DNA of 59,374 nt from contig JAIXKK010000116.1 in assembly GCA_026954325.1 (NCBI GenBank), forward strand, positions 1 through 59,374, written 5' to 3'. Source of the stretch: Bryobacterales bacterium. GTDB taxonomy: Bacteria > Acidobacteriota > Terriglobia > Bryobacterales > Bryobacteraceae. Below the pieces are notes generated by a model. The model was not told the origin of the DNA, did no database searches, and saw only the letters and a list, made by a program, of their open reading frames with translations. A program made the position numbers and the translations under genes. Of this stretch, positions 26,764 to 36,381 are shown piece after piece (within the stretch, counting starts at the first letter, position 1; every line of letters starts with the position of its first letter).

Positions 26764-28443
26764 TCAGGTCAGAACCGGAAGAGCCCGCAATGAACGGCCG
26801 AGGGTTTCCAGGGCCGAGTCGATTTCTTCGATCTGTTGACGAACTCGTGGGCGTCCCGCCCGTCCGGTATGCTCCACAATTCGGCAACTCCGAATCCGCG
26901 CCAGTTGCGAGAGCAGGTTGCGAGCACTGCCTGCGAACCCGGCGTCCCTCCGCGCTCGCCGCCACAACAAGCGCACCAACAAATAGCCGGTGACGCACAG
27001 GAACACATGCACGTGCAGTTTCTGATCGGTCCAGTGAAATTGCGGGCGTGTGGCCAGCATGCCAGGGTCTTTGAGGTCACGAAAGGCCGTCTCCACGCGG
27101 GACTGTCCACGATAGGCTTCCACGATTTGTGCGGTCGTCCACTGACTGCGGTCGGTGATCAACACGCGCAAACCGAAATACCGCTGAGTGAGCCGCCGAT
27201 ACTCTTCCAGGTCACTCCAGGTCCGCACCTGCGTTTCCCCTTGCTCGCTGCTGTGCACCTCGCAGCGGACTAAGGCGCGCAGGTACTGGCGGCCGCAGAT
27301 TTGCGCCAGCCTTCGCCGCACCGCTTCCGGTGTGCCGCGCGGTTGGAGCCCTACTTCTTGTAATTGCTCCCCGCAGCGTGCCAAGTGTTGATGGAGTCCG
27401 CGAACTTGCCCCGCGTACAATTGCGGACTGAAGACCACCACGGCGTCGCGTTCCTTGCCGGCGATCGTCCGCCTCGTTCGCCAGGCACGCACCACCGCTC
27501 CGGTAGACAAGGTGATCTCTTCCAGATGATCACCCGCTTCGGCCAGCAGGGCCTGTTGGTAAGACGGGCGGACGGCAGTGACATAGTGGTCGGCGCCCGC
27601 CTCCAGTTTTTCCAGATTGGCTTTCGAAGAGGCGCCTGCATCGAACACCAATGTCAACTGTTGAGGCTGCGGGGTGAGCGCCTGTAGCCGTTCCCGCACT
27701 GGCTTGAGAAAGGCGGCAAAGGTGCGCATGTCCGAACGCGCCCCTTCGTACAACGCATGCGCCAAAGGCAACTGCGTATTCTGGTCCACCACCAGAGCCA
27801 GTCCTAACTGTCGGAGATCGTGGCGGCCCTGTTTGTTGTGTCCCCGTTGCGGCAACTCTGGTCTCTGGTTGGTACTGGCGATGTGGGTGTAGAAGTTGGT
27901 GGTGTCGTAGGCCAGTGCCTGCGGTTGTAGTTGCTCAATGCCGATGACCTCGCGCACGATGGCTTGTTCGATGCCGCCCAGCAAGGCCACCGGCAGAGCG
28001 TGCATCTGGTCCCAAAAATGTTGACTATCCAGATCCTGGGGCGCAAAGTCCATCAACGCAGGTAAGGCGGTAGTCTCAGCCCATGCGGCGAAAGCGCGCT
28101 TGCTGCGCGGCGCACAGGCTCGGCCGATGATGCCCGCCAACATGCTCTCTCCTACGGTGAGGCCGTCGCGCTTCTGCACCCGACGGCCCTGTTTCTCCAG
28201 CGCTCGGTTGATCTTGCCGGCGATGTCCAACTCTTGCGCCAGATGATGTAGCGCGGTCACCGCACCCGCCGTCACCGAAGAAACCTTGATGTCGGCGTGC
28301 TGCTGCTGGGTCAAGCGCAGGATGTCCTCGACGCGGCCAAGGTGGGCGACCACGCGGAGATGCGGCTTCCCGTCCCGCCGGAAGGATTCGACGATGCGGT
28401 AATAGCGGCGGCCATGAGACTGGTAGGCTTGAAGGGAGGCCAT
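26764..28443 (-). CDS. IS1634-family transposase
   Basis: A 559-residue DDE transposase. The N-terminal block MASLQAYQSHGRRYYRIVES resembles the IS1634 group. Likely catalytic residues are Asp in YDTTNFYTHI, Asp in LVFDAGASSKAN and Glu in YRGQSRVETAFRDLK (the YREK-like signature). The ATG at 28443 is preferred to the TTG one codon earlier. No frameshift or stop is seen over the full length, so the protein should be active. A good promoter lies just upstream. Confidence 0.93.
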   Translation of the reverse strand: MASLQAYQSHGRRYYRIVESFRRDGKPHLRVVAHLGRVEDILRLTQQQHADIKVSSVTAGAVTALHHLAQELDIAGKINRALEKQGRRVQKRDGLTVGESMLAGIIGRACAPRSKRAFAAWAETTALPALMDFAPQDLDSQHFWDQMHALPVALLGGIEQAIVREVIGIEQLQPQALAYDTTNFYTHIASTNQRPELPQRGHNKQGRHDLRQLGLALVVDQNTQLPLAHALYEGARSDMRTFAAFLKPVRERLQALTPQPQQLTLVFDAGASSKANLEKLEAGADHYVTAVRPSYQQALLAEAGDHLEEITLSTGAVVRAWRTRRTIAGKERDAVVVFSPQLYAGQVRGLHQHLARCGEQLQEVGLQPRGTPEAVRRRLAQICGRQYLRALVRCEVHSSEQGETQVRTWSDLEEYRRLTQRYFGLRVLITDRSQWTTAQIVEAYRGQSRVETAFRDLKDPGMLATRPQFHWTDQKLHVHVFLCVTGYLLVRLLWRRARRDAGFAGSARNLLSQLARIRSCRIVEHTGRAGRPRVRQQIEEIDSALETLGRSLRALPVLT

Positions 28444-28452
28444 CAATTACGT

Positions 28453-28481
28453 ATATACATAAATTAACGCACGCCTGTCAA
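28453..28481 (-). promoter_or_regulatory. Transposase promoter overlapping a CGTATATAC site
   Basis: On the minus strand a perfect -35 TTGACA (28476-28481) is followed after 17 bases by GTATAT (28453-28458). The -10 region is part of a CGTATATAC copy (28450-28458), so a protein bound there would block transcription. Confidence 0.6.
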
Positions 28482-28526
28482 GCTCATTCTGACGTGCCGT
28501 ACAGAGATCCAAAGGCTATCCGATTA

Positions 28527-28536
28527 CGTATATACG
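28527..28536. repeat. CGTATATACG palindrome, right end copy
   Basis: Identical to the decamer at 26747-26756, lying between the transposase promoter and the right inverted repeat, 57 bases inside the latter. Confidence 0.6.
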
Positions 28537-28592
28537 GATCACGGCATCCGAAATCGTTCAGATGCAAGGGTTTGACTCAATGCGATCCTGAA

Positions 28593-28613
28593 GTTTTAAT
28601 AAACTCCCGCTAG
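28593..28613. repeat. Right terminal inverted repeat of the IS
   Basis: Exact reverse complement of 26672-26692. The flanking bases (CTATCC to the right, GAACTTTC to the left of the other end) show no further duplication beyond the ambiguous CTAG. Confidence 0.85.
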
Positions 28614-28716
28614 CTATCCTGAAAACCTGCCCGCGTAAAGCTGGAAACATAAAATTTGATTAAATTAAAATTCTGCCACCCTTAACCTCGTCCTCAATCT
28701 CGAGTACGATAGCCAG

Positions 28717-30141
28717 GTGACCTCCATCTCCCGCCGCGCTTTCTTCGCTTCCCCTTCGGTCGCCTTCGCTGGAATCGGCCAGAACGAATCCTTTCAGGCG
28801 GACCGCGCCCTCAAGGACCTCCGGCAGCCCCAACTCTTCCTCGACGGCGCCTGGATCGAGGACACATACCGCCTCGAGCGTGTATGGGAATCCGCCGAGC
28901 TTTTCCCCGAGCCCGTCCTGCGCCCCGAAGCCCCCTGGGAAGGCCGCCAGGTCGTCCTCTACGGCTCCGCCTTCCGCTTCGGCTCGGAATGGCGCCTCTA
29001 CTACATGACCTTCAACTCCCCCGCCCCCTCTCTCCTTTGTATGGCCACCAGCGGCGATGGCGTCCACTGGCGGCGCCCCAATCTCGGCCTGTTCGAATTC
29101 GGCGGCTCTCGCAACAACAACATCGTCATGATGCCTGCCCCCGGCGAAAGCCACGATGGCCCCACCGTCTGTCACGATCCCCAGGATTCGCAATCGCCCT
29201 TCAAGATGATCTACTACGGCTCCGGCCTCAATCGCCCCCGCGGCGAATACGTCGCCTTCAGTAAGGACGGCGTCGTCTGGCAGCGCCGCCCCCAGCCTGT
29301 CATGACCGATACCGGCGACCGCACCAACGTCATGTCCGCCCGCGATCATGAAGGCAACTATGTCGCCTACCTCCGCCACCGCGACATGATGCGCACCGTC
29401 CGCGCCCGCGCCATCTATCGCAGCCAGAGCAAGGATTTCCTTCACTGGTCCACCCCGCAACTCGTCCTCCGCCAGGACCTCCTCGATGATCCCAACACGG
29501 AGTTATACGGCATGCCCGCCTTCCGTTACGGAGATCTCTACCTCGGCATGCTCGAGCGCTGGTACGATAACCCGGATGTCATCGAAGTACAACTCGCCTG
29601 GAGCCACGACAACCACATCTGGCATCGCCCCGCGCGCCGCTCCGCCTTCATCGGCCCGAAATACCCCTGGAACCAGGCCTGGAACACCTGCGCCTCCACT
29701 CCTCCCATCCAGCAAGGCAACACCCTCTACTTCTATGTAGGCGCGCGCAGCGGAGCCCACGGCCGCGAAGCTCCGCACTCCTACGGCGTCATCGCCCTCG
29801 CCACCATTCCCGCCGGCCGCTTCGCCGCCCTACAGGCCGATTTCAAGGAGGGCCTTCTCGTCACCCGCGCCATGACATGGCCCGGCGGCGAACTCCTCCT
29901 CAATTCCACCACCACCCGCTACCCCAAAGCTCACCCGTCAAGCGGAGGCGGAACCCTCTCCATCGAAATCCGCAACGAAGACAACACCCCCGTCCCCGGC
30001 TTCTCGGCAACTCACAACGCCACCCATCCCCAACAGGCGGCCTGGCCCAACTCCGCCAAACTCGACACCCTCAAAGGCCGTCGCATCCGCCTCGCCGTCG
30101 CCATGCGGGATGCCCGCCTGTATTCGTTTCAAGCCGTCTGA
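28717..30141 (+). CDS. Secreted five-bladed beta-propeller glycosidase-like protein
   Basis: A 474-residue protein starting at GTG 28717 with a Tat-type leader (SRRAFFASPSVAFAGIG). The body has repeated blade motifs of the GH32/GH43/GH130-like propellers: LFLDGAWIEDTYRLERVW, SLLCMATSGDGVHWRRPNL, GEYVAFSKDGVVWQRRP and YRSQSKDFLHWSTPQLV. Such proteins bind or cleave sugars in the periplasm. I cannot name the glycoside hydrolase family from motifs alone. It is the first gene after the IS and starts the plus-strand carbohydrate island; the IS is 103 bases upstream and may have displaced its native promoter. Confidence 0.75.
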   Translation: MTSISRRAFFASPSVAFAGIGQNESFQADRALKDLRQPQLFLDGAWIEDTYRLERVWESAELFPEPVLRPEAPWEGRQVVLYGSAFRFGSEWRLYYMTFNSPAPSLLCMATSGDGVHWRRPNLGLFEFGGSRNNNIVMMPAPGESHDGPTVCHDPQDSQSPFKMIYYGSGLNRPRGEYVAFSKDGVVWQRRPQPVMTDTGDRTNVMSARDHEGNYVAYLRHRDMMRTVRARAIYRSQSKDFLHWSTPQLVLRQDLLDDPNTELYGMPAFRYGDLYLGMLERWYDNPDVIEVQLAWSHDNHIWHRPARRSAFIGPKYPWNQAWNTCASTPPIQQGNTLYFYVGARSGAHGREAPHSYGVIALATIPAGRFAALQADFKEGLLVTRAMTWPGGELLLNSTTTRYPKAHPSSGGGTLSIEIRNEDNTPVPGFSATHNATHPQQAAWPNSAKLDTLKGRRIRLAVAMRDARLYSFQAV

Positions 30142-30206
30142 TCCTCTGCTTCGGCTTCCGCGCGAAAACATCCCGCAAATGGCGACCAACATGCTATACC
30201 CCCGCC

Positions 30207-31454
30207 ATGAGACGACGGCATTTCCTCTCTCTCTCCGGCGCGGCCCTCGCCGCAACCGCCCGCGCCGCCAAGGTCGGCCCCAATGACCGCATCCGTACCG
30301 GTTTCATCGGCCTCGGCGGCCGCGCCCGCTGGCTCCTTGCCAACGAGCAGTTTCCCGGCGCCGAAATCGTCTCCGTCGCCGATTGCTTCTTCCCCCGCTG
30401 CGACGAAGCCGCCCGCATTCGCCCGGAGGGCGAAAAGTGGCGTAAATATCGCGACTACCGGGCCATGTTCGACGCCGAAAAGCTCGACGCGGTCTTCGTC
30501 GAAACCACCACCCATGCCCGGGCTCTCATCGCCCTCCACGCCATGCAGGCCGGTCTTGACGTCTACGCCGAAAAGCCTCTCACCCTTACTATCGCCGAGG
30601 GTCGCGTCCTCGTCAAAGCCGCCCGCCACTTGGGCCGCATCCTCACCACCGGCACCCAGCAGCGCTCCATCCCCGCCAACGTCTACGCCAGCAAACTCGT
30701 CCGCGAGGGAGCCATCGGCCGCGTCCGCGAAGTCATGGTCTGCAATTTCGAAGCGGGAAAACACTGGACCCCGCGCGACGCCGAACCCATGCCCGAAGGC
30801 CTCAACTGGGACCAGTGGTGCAACCAGACCGAACTCCGCCCCTATCATTCCGAACTGCAGAAACGCTGGAGTTGGTACACGGATTACGACGGCGGCGGCC
30901 AGTCCTGGGGCGTCACCGGCTGGGGAGCCCATTCCCTCGACCAGGTCCAGTGCGCCCTCGGCACGGACAACACCTGCCCCGTCGAAATCGTACCGGAGGC
31001 GCCCGGCGAAGCCGCCAAAGTCACCATGCGCTATGCTTCCGGCGTCACCCTCAAACTCTGGGGCGCGCGCCGTGATCATGCCGACCTCGGCGCAATCTTC
31101 ACTGGAGACAAGGGAGTCATCGAAATCAAACGGGGGTCCTTCACCGTGGAACCGGCGGGACTCGCCGAATCCCTTCTCAAAGACGCTCCCGAGTTCACGC
31201 CGGAAGGCCCAGGAGAAAACCGCTTCCACATCGCCAACTTCTTCGACGCCATCCGCTCCCGTCAGCTTCCTAACGCCGACGTCGAAATCGGTCATCGATC
31301 GTCCACCGTCTGCCATCTCGTCAACATCGCCCGCGATCTCGGACGAAAGCTGAACTACAATCCCGATACGGAAACATTCCGCGGCGACGCGGAGGCAAAT
31401 GCGAAACTCACCCGCCCGCGCCGCAAGGGATACGAATTGCCGCGCATCGGCTGA
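30207..31454 (+). CDS. Tat-exported Gfo/Idh/MocA oxidoreductase (1)
   Basis: NAD(P)-dependent sugar oxidoreductase, 415 residues. It begins with a Tat leader MRRRHFLSLSGAALAATARA. The Rossmann motif is TGFIGLGGRARW and the family EKP motif appears in DVYAEKPLTLT. A dinucleotide-binding enzyme with a Tat signal is expected to fold around its cofactor before export, as known for glucose-fructose oxidoreductase. ATG 30207 was chosen since a longer upstream frame overlaps the preceding gene and lacks this leader. It is followed after 49 bases by a second paralogue of low similarity. Confidence 0.9.
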   Translation: MRRRHFLSLSGAALAATARAAKVGPNDRIRTGFIGLGGRARWLLANEQFPGAEIVSVADCFFPRCDEAARIRPEGEKWRKYRDYRAMFDAEKLDAVFVETTTHARALIALHAMQAGLDVYAEKPLTLTIAEGRVLVKAARHLGRILTTGTQQRSIPANVYASKLVREGAIGRVREVMVCNFEAGKHWTPRDAEPMPEGLNWDQWCNQTELRPYHSELQKRWSWYTDYDGGGQSWGVTGWGAHSLDQVQCALGTDNTCPVEIVPEAPGEAAKVTMRYASGVTLKLWGARRDHADLGAIFTGDKGVIEIKRGSFTVEPAGLAESLLKDAPEFTPEGPGENRFHIANFFDAIRSRQLPNADVEIGHRSSTVCHLVNIARDLGRKLNYNPDTETFRGDAEANAKLTRPRRKGYELPRIG

Positions 31455-31503
31455 GCGATTTCCCCCATCCCTAGCGCGAAGTGACCCAATAAAGGAGAAA
31501 TCC

Positions 31504-32700
31504 ATGACGACATCCCGCCGCGCCGTTCTCGGCATGGCGGCCGCCGCCCCTGCTGCCGCCGCCCGCCGCCATCTCTCCCCGAATGACCGCATCGGGATCG
31601 GACTCATCGGAGGCGGCGGCCGCGGTCGCTACCATCTCTCTGATCTCTCGAAGCTCAAAGCAGAAAACGTCGCCATCACCGCCGTCTGCGACGTCCACCA
31701 TCCGGCCTTGAACGCTATGGCCGAACGCGCTGGCTCGATTTTTTCCACCACGCCCCGCAAAACCACCGATTATCGCGAGCTTCTCGGCTGGAGCGAGGTC
31801 GACGCGGTCATCATCGCCTCCCCCGATTTCACCCACGCCGAAATCCTCGCCGAAGCCGTCCGGGCAGGTAAGGACGCTTACTGCGAAAAGCCGATGGCCA
31901 CCGTCTTCACGGACGCCAAACGCGCCTTCCACGCCGTCAAACAATCGCAGCAGGTCGTCCAGATCGGCACTCAGCGCCGCAGCGAGCCGGCGCTCATGGG
32001 AGCCGCGAAACTCATGCAGCAGGGCGTACTCGGCAAAGTCACCCGCGTCGACATGGAGTTCAACTTTCAGGAACCCCGCTGGCGCCGCGATTACTCGGCA
32101 ATTCGCGCCGAAGACGTCGACTGGCCCCGCTTCCTCTTCGGCCGCTCGGACCGGCCCTTCGAAGCCCGCCGTCTCCGCGAATGGCAGCTTTTCCGTGATT
32201 ACACCAACGGCCTCCCCGGACTCTGGATGAGCCACTACATCGACCTCGTCCCATGGTTCCTCGGCACACCCTACCCGCGCTCCGCCGTGGCCGGTGGAGG
32301 CGTCTTCTTCTGGAAGGACGGCCGCGAAACCGAGGACGTTTTTCAAGCGCTGCTCGAATACCCCAACGATTGCCTCGTCCGCTGGGCCATGAGTCTCACC
32401 AATTCCTCCCCGGCCCGCAACGCCTGGCACGGCTCGCGCGGCGTGCTCGATTGCGAAGCCCTGAAGATTACGGGCGCGGGCAGCAAGGCCCCGGATCGTA
32501 TCACTGACGACATCGCCATCGAGAAGGTGGAAACCGACACCCACATGGAAAACTTCCTGCGCTCTGTCCGCTCCCGCAAGACGCCGCGCGCCGATATCCA
32601 GGCCGGGTTCTCCCACGCCGTCGCCGGCATCATGTCCGCCGAAGCCCTGCGCACCGGCCGCCGCGTCACCTTCGACGCCGAACGCCTCGAGATCGTATGA
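31504..32700 (+). CDS. Tat-exported Gfo/Idh/MocA oxidoreductase (2)
   Basis: A 398-residue paralogue with leader MTTSRRAVLGMAAAAPAAAA, Rossmann loop IGLIGGGGRGRYH, and the conserved AYCEKPMATVF. The ATG at 31504 follows AAAGGAG at ideal spacing. The C-terminal half carries GLPGLWMSHYIDLVPWFLG, a stretch typical of the acidobacterial and planctomycete exported members. Its stop overlaps the start of the enolase-superfamily gene by 4 bases (ATGA), tying oxidation to the next step. The sugar substrate is unknown. Confidence 0.91.
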   Translation: MTTSRRAVLGMAAAAPAAAARRHLSPNDRIGIGLIGGGGRGRYHLSDLSKLKAENVAITAVCDVHHPALNAMAERAGSIFSTTPRKTTDYRELLGWSEVDAVIIASPDFTHAEILAEAVRAGKDAYCEKPMATVFTDAKRAFHAVKQSQQVVQIGTQRRSEPALMGAAKLMQQGVLGKVTRVDMEFNFQEPRWRRDYSAIRAEDVDWPRFLFGRSDRPFEARRLREWQLFRDYTNGLPGLWMSHYIDLVPWFLGTPYPRSAVAGGGVFFWKDGRETEDVFQALLEYPNDCLVRWAMSLTNSSPARNAWHGSRGVLDCEALKITGAGSKAPDRITDDIAIEKVETDTHMENFLRSVRSRKTPRADIQAGFSHAVAGIMSAEALRTGRRVTFDAERLEIV

Positions 32701-33857
32701 CCCGCCGCGTATTTGTTCCCCTCGCGGCATCGCCCTTGCTCCCCGCCGCCGGCGGACCGCCCATTCGCAAAGTGGAGGTCTTCCCCGTCATCTATCCCGT
32801 CACCGGCCACTTCCGCTTCTTCTCCAAGCCCCAGCGCCCCGCCGTCTTCGTCAAAATCACCTGTGAGGACGGCTCCTCCGGTTGGGGCCAAAGTGTCCCC
32901 ACCCATATCTGGAGCTACGAAACGCTCGAATCCGTCACCTCCTCGCTGCGCAACTATCTCGCCCCGGCCGTCATCGGACGCGACCCGCTCGACATCGCCG
33001 GAGCCCACCAGGCGATGAATCGCGTTATCGCCCCGTCCTTCTCCACGGGTATGCCCATCGCCAAGGCAGGCATCGATCTCGCCCTCCACGATCTCACCGG
33101 CAAACTCGCCAAACGCTCCATCCCCAGCCTCTGGGGCCGCGTTCCCCGCGAGCGCATCACCCTCAGTTGGACCCTCAACCCGCGCACGCTCGACGAAACC
33201 GGCGAACTCGTTGCCGAGGGCAGCAAGCGCGGCTACCGCCATTTCAACATCAAGGTCGCCCCCGATCCCCGCTTCGATGTCGAACTCGCCAAACTCGTCC
33301 GCCGCCTCGCCCCCGATTGCTTCCTCTGGGCGGACGCCAACGGCGGCTATGACCCGGCCACCGCGCTCTCCGTCGCTCCCAAACTCGCCGCCGCCGGCGT
33401 CAATGTCCTCGAGCAGCCAGTCGCCGCCAACCGCCTCTCCGGCTTCCGCGACCTCAAACGCCAGGGAGCCCTCCCCATCCTCATGGACGAAGGCGTCGTC
33501 TCCTCCACCGACCTCATCGAATTCATCAAACTCGGCCTGCTCGACGGCGTCGCCATGAAACCCGCCCGCACCGCCGGACTCTGGGACGCCCGCCGCCAGG
33601 CCGAAATCCTGCGTGACGCCGGTCTCCTCATGCTCGGCAGCGGCCTCACCGATCCGGACGTCTCTCTCGCCGCCTCCCTTCTCCTGTTCGGAGCCTTCGA
33701 CGTCACCTACCCCGCCGCCTTGAACGGTCTCCAGTTCCTCACCGCCGGCTTTCTCAAAAAGCCGTTCCAACTCGAGGACGGCACGCTCCCCGTTCCCACC
33801 GCCCCCGGCCTCGGCGTCGAAGTCGACGAGGACGCCGTCCGCCGGAACACTCTATGA
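32697..33857 (+). CDS. Mandelate racemase/muconate lactonizing enzyme superfamily member
   Basis: A 386-residue enolase-superfamily enzyme that abstracts the proton next to a carboxylate. Ligands and bases seen: Lys186 in HFNIKVAPD, metal ligands Asp213 (FLWADANGGY), Glu239 (VLEQPVA) and Asp264 (ILMDEGV), and a second Lys288 (VAMKPAR), so it fits the muconate-lactonizing/dipeptide-epimerase branch with Lys on both sides. The first Lys of the usual KxK pair is Asn184. The N-terminus MTRRVFVPLAASPLLPAAGG may be a weak Tat leader. It overlaps the genes on both sides by 4 bases, so this triplet is translated together. Possible role: epimerisation or dehydration of a sugar acid. Confidence 0.87.
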   Translation: MTRRVFVPLAASPLLPAAGGPPIRKVEVFPVIYPVTGHFRFFSKPQRPAVFVKITCEDGSSGWGQSVPTHIWSYETLESVTSSLRNYLAPAVIGRDPLDIAGAHQAMNRVIAPSFSTGMPIAKAGIDLALHDLTGKLAKRSIPSLWGRVPRERITLSWTLNPRTLDETGELVAEGSKRGYRHFNIKVAPDPRFDVELAKLVRRLAPDCFLWADANGGYDPATALSVAPKLAAAGVNVLEQPVAANRLSGFRDLKRQGALPILMDEGVVSSTDLIEFIKLGLLDGVAMKPARTAGLWDARRQAEILRDAGLLMLGSGLTDPDVSLAASLLLFGAFDVTYPAALNGLQFLTAGFLKKPFQLEDGTLPVPTAPGLGVEVDEDAVRRNTL

Positions 33858-36197
33858 AATCCCTTCTTCTGCTGCTTGCCGTCTCCGCCTGGGCCGGAGA
33901 TTTCCGCTGGATGGGCAAGACCGGCGCCCAACTCGAACTCACGGAAGCTGGTAAGACCGTGTTCGTCTACAACCACGGCCAAGGCCGCAAGTGCTGCTAC
34001 CTGCATCCCGTAGTCTCGCCGGCGGGCGTCACCCTCACCGATGACGGCCCCGCTGATCATCGCCATCATCGCGGCCTGTTCTGGGCCTGGCCCATTCTCG
34101 AGGCCGGCGGGCGCCGCTACGATCCATGGCTTCTCAATGACATTGAGCACCGCCCTGACCGCGCCCCCGTTCACGGCATCCAGTCCGGCAACGCCACCCT
34201 GCGCGCCTCTCATTCCTGGATCGCCGGCGGCAAGCCGCTGCTTCGCGACTCCATCGAAATCACCGTCCATCCCGCCCAGGCCGGCGCGCGCATCTTTGAC
34301 GTTTCCCTCACCCTTCAGGCTGCCGATCAACCCATCCGCCTCGCCGGAGCCCCCGAACAGAACAAAGGATACGGCGGCCTCAGCACCCGCTTTGCTCCCC
34401 GCTCCCGCACCGAACTCCGCTCGAGCGATGGCCCCGTGCCCAAGGACGAAGATCACGGTGCACACCAGTGGGCCGAATTCGAGGGCACATTCGCCCAAGG
34501 CCGCGCCGGACTCCGCATCACCGCCGCCCCTACGAATCCACGCTTCCCCAACCCCTGGTGCCTCCGCCACTACGGCTTCCTCGGCGCGAACTTCCCCGGC
34601 GTCGACCCCCTCCGCATCGAACCGGGCAAACCCGTCGTCCTCCACTACCAGGTGCGTATCTTCGATGCCCCTGATCCGCTCGCCGCCCAGGCCCGCGAAA
34701 ACGGCCGCCGCTTCGAGCGCTCCGCCGCCGCCATGCGCAAGCTCATGCTCGCCTGGCTCGCCGAAACCGACCCCCGCACCGGTCTCCTCCCCGAGCGCAT
34801 CCCCGGCGGACCACGCGGCCTGAAGCCCGGCCAACCGCGCCGCTACACCGTCCACAACTCCGCCGCCGATCTCTATCCCTACCTCATCCTCACCGCCGAA
34901 CTCACTGACCCCGATCTCTACCGCGGCCGCCTCCTCGAGATGCTCCGCAACGAGGTGCGCTACTCCACAGTCCTCGATTCGCTCCCCGGAGATGTCGATC
35001 TCTCCACCGGCCGCCCCGGCCCCCTCAACCTCTTCGGAGCCTCCGAGTACGCCAAGGACGGTCTTCTCGCCGTCACCGAACTCCTCGGCCGCACCCCGTG
35101 GTTCTTCCGCATGACGGATTTGACCTCTGACATCATGAAGCACGCCCCAACCAAAACACGCTGGGGCAACCTCCCCGGACCCGGAGCCGAAATCAACGGC
35201 GACGTGCTCCAGGTCCTCGACCGCCTCATCCCCATGACCGCCGATCCCCGCTACCGCGATTGGGCCCACACCATCGCCCGCTCCTACCTCGAAGAGGTGC
35301 TCCCCGGCTGCCACGATCTCCCCTGCATGAACTGGAACTTCGAAACGCACACCGGCGATCAGCGCGTCCAACTCCGCGACCACGGCAATGAAGCCGTCGT
35401 CGGCCTCGCTCTTCTCTACGCCATCGAACGCACCCCCGCCTACCGCGAACCCATCGCCCGTATGCTCGACCGTATCCTCGCCTCCGCCAACCCCGACGGT
35501 TTCTTCTACGACGTCATCGACCCCGCGACATTGAAGCCCCTCCGCGACCGTCTCTCCGATAACTGGGGCTACCTCTATGGCGCGATGTACACCTTCTATC
35601 AGGCCACCGGCGATACTCGCTATCGCGACGCCGTCCGCCGCGTTCTCGCGAACCTTCCCAAATACCGCAATTACGACTGGGAGAACGGCTCCTTCGACGG
35701 CGTCGCCGACTCCATCGAAAGCGCCCTCTATCTCGTCAATCGCGAACCCTCCACCGAGGCATGGTCCGGATCGACCCGAAATGGACGCTCTCCTCGCCCG
35801 CCAGCTTCCCTCGGGCTTTATCGAATACTGGTACGGCGAAGGCAACTTCAACCGCACCGCCTACCTCTACGCCCTCGCGAAGTCCCAAGGGTGCCGCCCC
35901 ACCCATTGGACCCCTGGCCTCGAAGTGGGAGCCGTCCGGCAAGGCGACCACCTCCTCCTCGCCCTCAACCGTGACGCCACCATCCGCTTCGACTTCGCCC
36001 GCCACCGCCGCGTCCTCAACCTCGCCGCCAACTACGTCCGCCTCAACGAATTCCCCGAATGGTTCACCGTCGATGAAAACAAGCTCTATAGGTTGACCGG
36101 ACCCGGCCCTGAGCAGGTTCGTCTCGGCTCCGAACTCATCGAAGGCGTCCCCCTCGCGGCAGGCATCTGGGAGGTTGGCCGCTCGTATCAAAAATGA
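33854..36197 (+). pseudogene. PmoA-like (DUF6807) plus helical-barrel protein, frameshifted
   Basis: Exported protein (leader MKSLLLLLAVSAWAGDF). Residues about 20-290 match the PmoA/DUF6807 family, with the typical DHRHHRG motif. Residues about 295 to the end form a likely (alpha/alpha)6 barrel (NSAADLYPYLILTAELTD, MNWNFETHTGDQRVQLRDHG, SDNWGYLYGAMYTFYQATGD). The first frame runs to 35974 but stops making sense after NREPSTEAW near 35762; the rest (MDALLARQLPSGFIEYWYG to the stop at 36197) is in another frame. A middle frame supplies RIDP. Adding one G at TGGTCC and one G at CCCGAA would give EAWVRIDPEMDALLARQ, so two single-G losses explain it. This may be mutation or sequencing error. The complete protein would be about 780 residues. 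Confidence 0.85.
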
Positions 36198-36210
36198 CCA
36201 GTATCCATAT

Positions 36211-36378
36211 ATGGAGCCCCTCAAACGGCTTGCTGCGGGGAAATACCGCACGGACTAAGGGCGCGAGTCAGTCCGCGAATGGCTGAAAGACCTCGACCCC
36301 TTGCACCGGAAAGTCATCGGGGAGGACATCAAGGACATTCAGTATTCTTGGCCTCAGCGGAAATCAGCCTGGCTTTGA
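36211..36378 (+). pseudogene. Remnant of a HigB/Gp49-type toxin
   Basis: Reads MEPLKRLAAGKYRTD, then a TAA stop at 36256, then in the same frame GRESVREWLKDLDPLHRKVI and GEDIKDIQYSWPQ before losing similarity and ending at TGA 36376. The part after the stop matches the phage-derived Gp49-like (HigB) toxin family. The C-terminal half of the toxin is missing. It is not expected to be functional. Confidence 0.72.
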
Positions 36379-36381
36379 AGC

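Larger units (their letters stand above)
26672..28613 (-). mobile_element. Complete IS1634-type insertion sequence
   Basis: A 1942-base element with one transposase gene and matching ends. The outer 21 bases at the left (beginning CTAGCGGGAG at 26672) are repeated exactly in inverted form at the right (ending CTCCCGCTAG at 28613). The outermost CTAG is self-complementary, so it could be part of the inverted repeat or a 4-base target duplication; if the latter, the element is 26676-28609 with 17-base ends. The palindrome CGTATATACG occurs inside both ends. Ends and gene are intact, so it looks recent and possibly still mobile. Confidence 0.9.

Noticed and set aside
30129..31607. A 492-codon minus-strand frame opposite the first two oxidoreductases
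   Set aside because: Same antisense composition effect and it runs across two well-supported plus-strand genes.
33707..35857. A 716-codon minus-strand frame opposite the PmoA-like gene
   Set aside because: Very Gly/Glu/Asp-rich repetitive composition typical of an antisense shadow in GC-rich DNA; the plus strand encodes the conserved protein.
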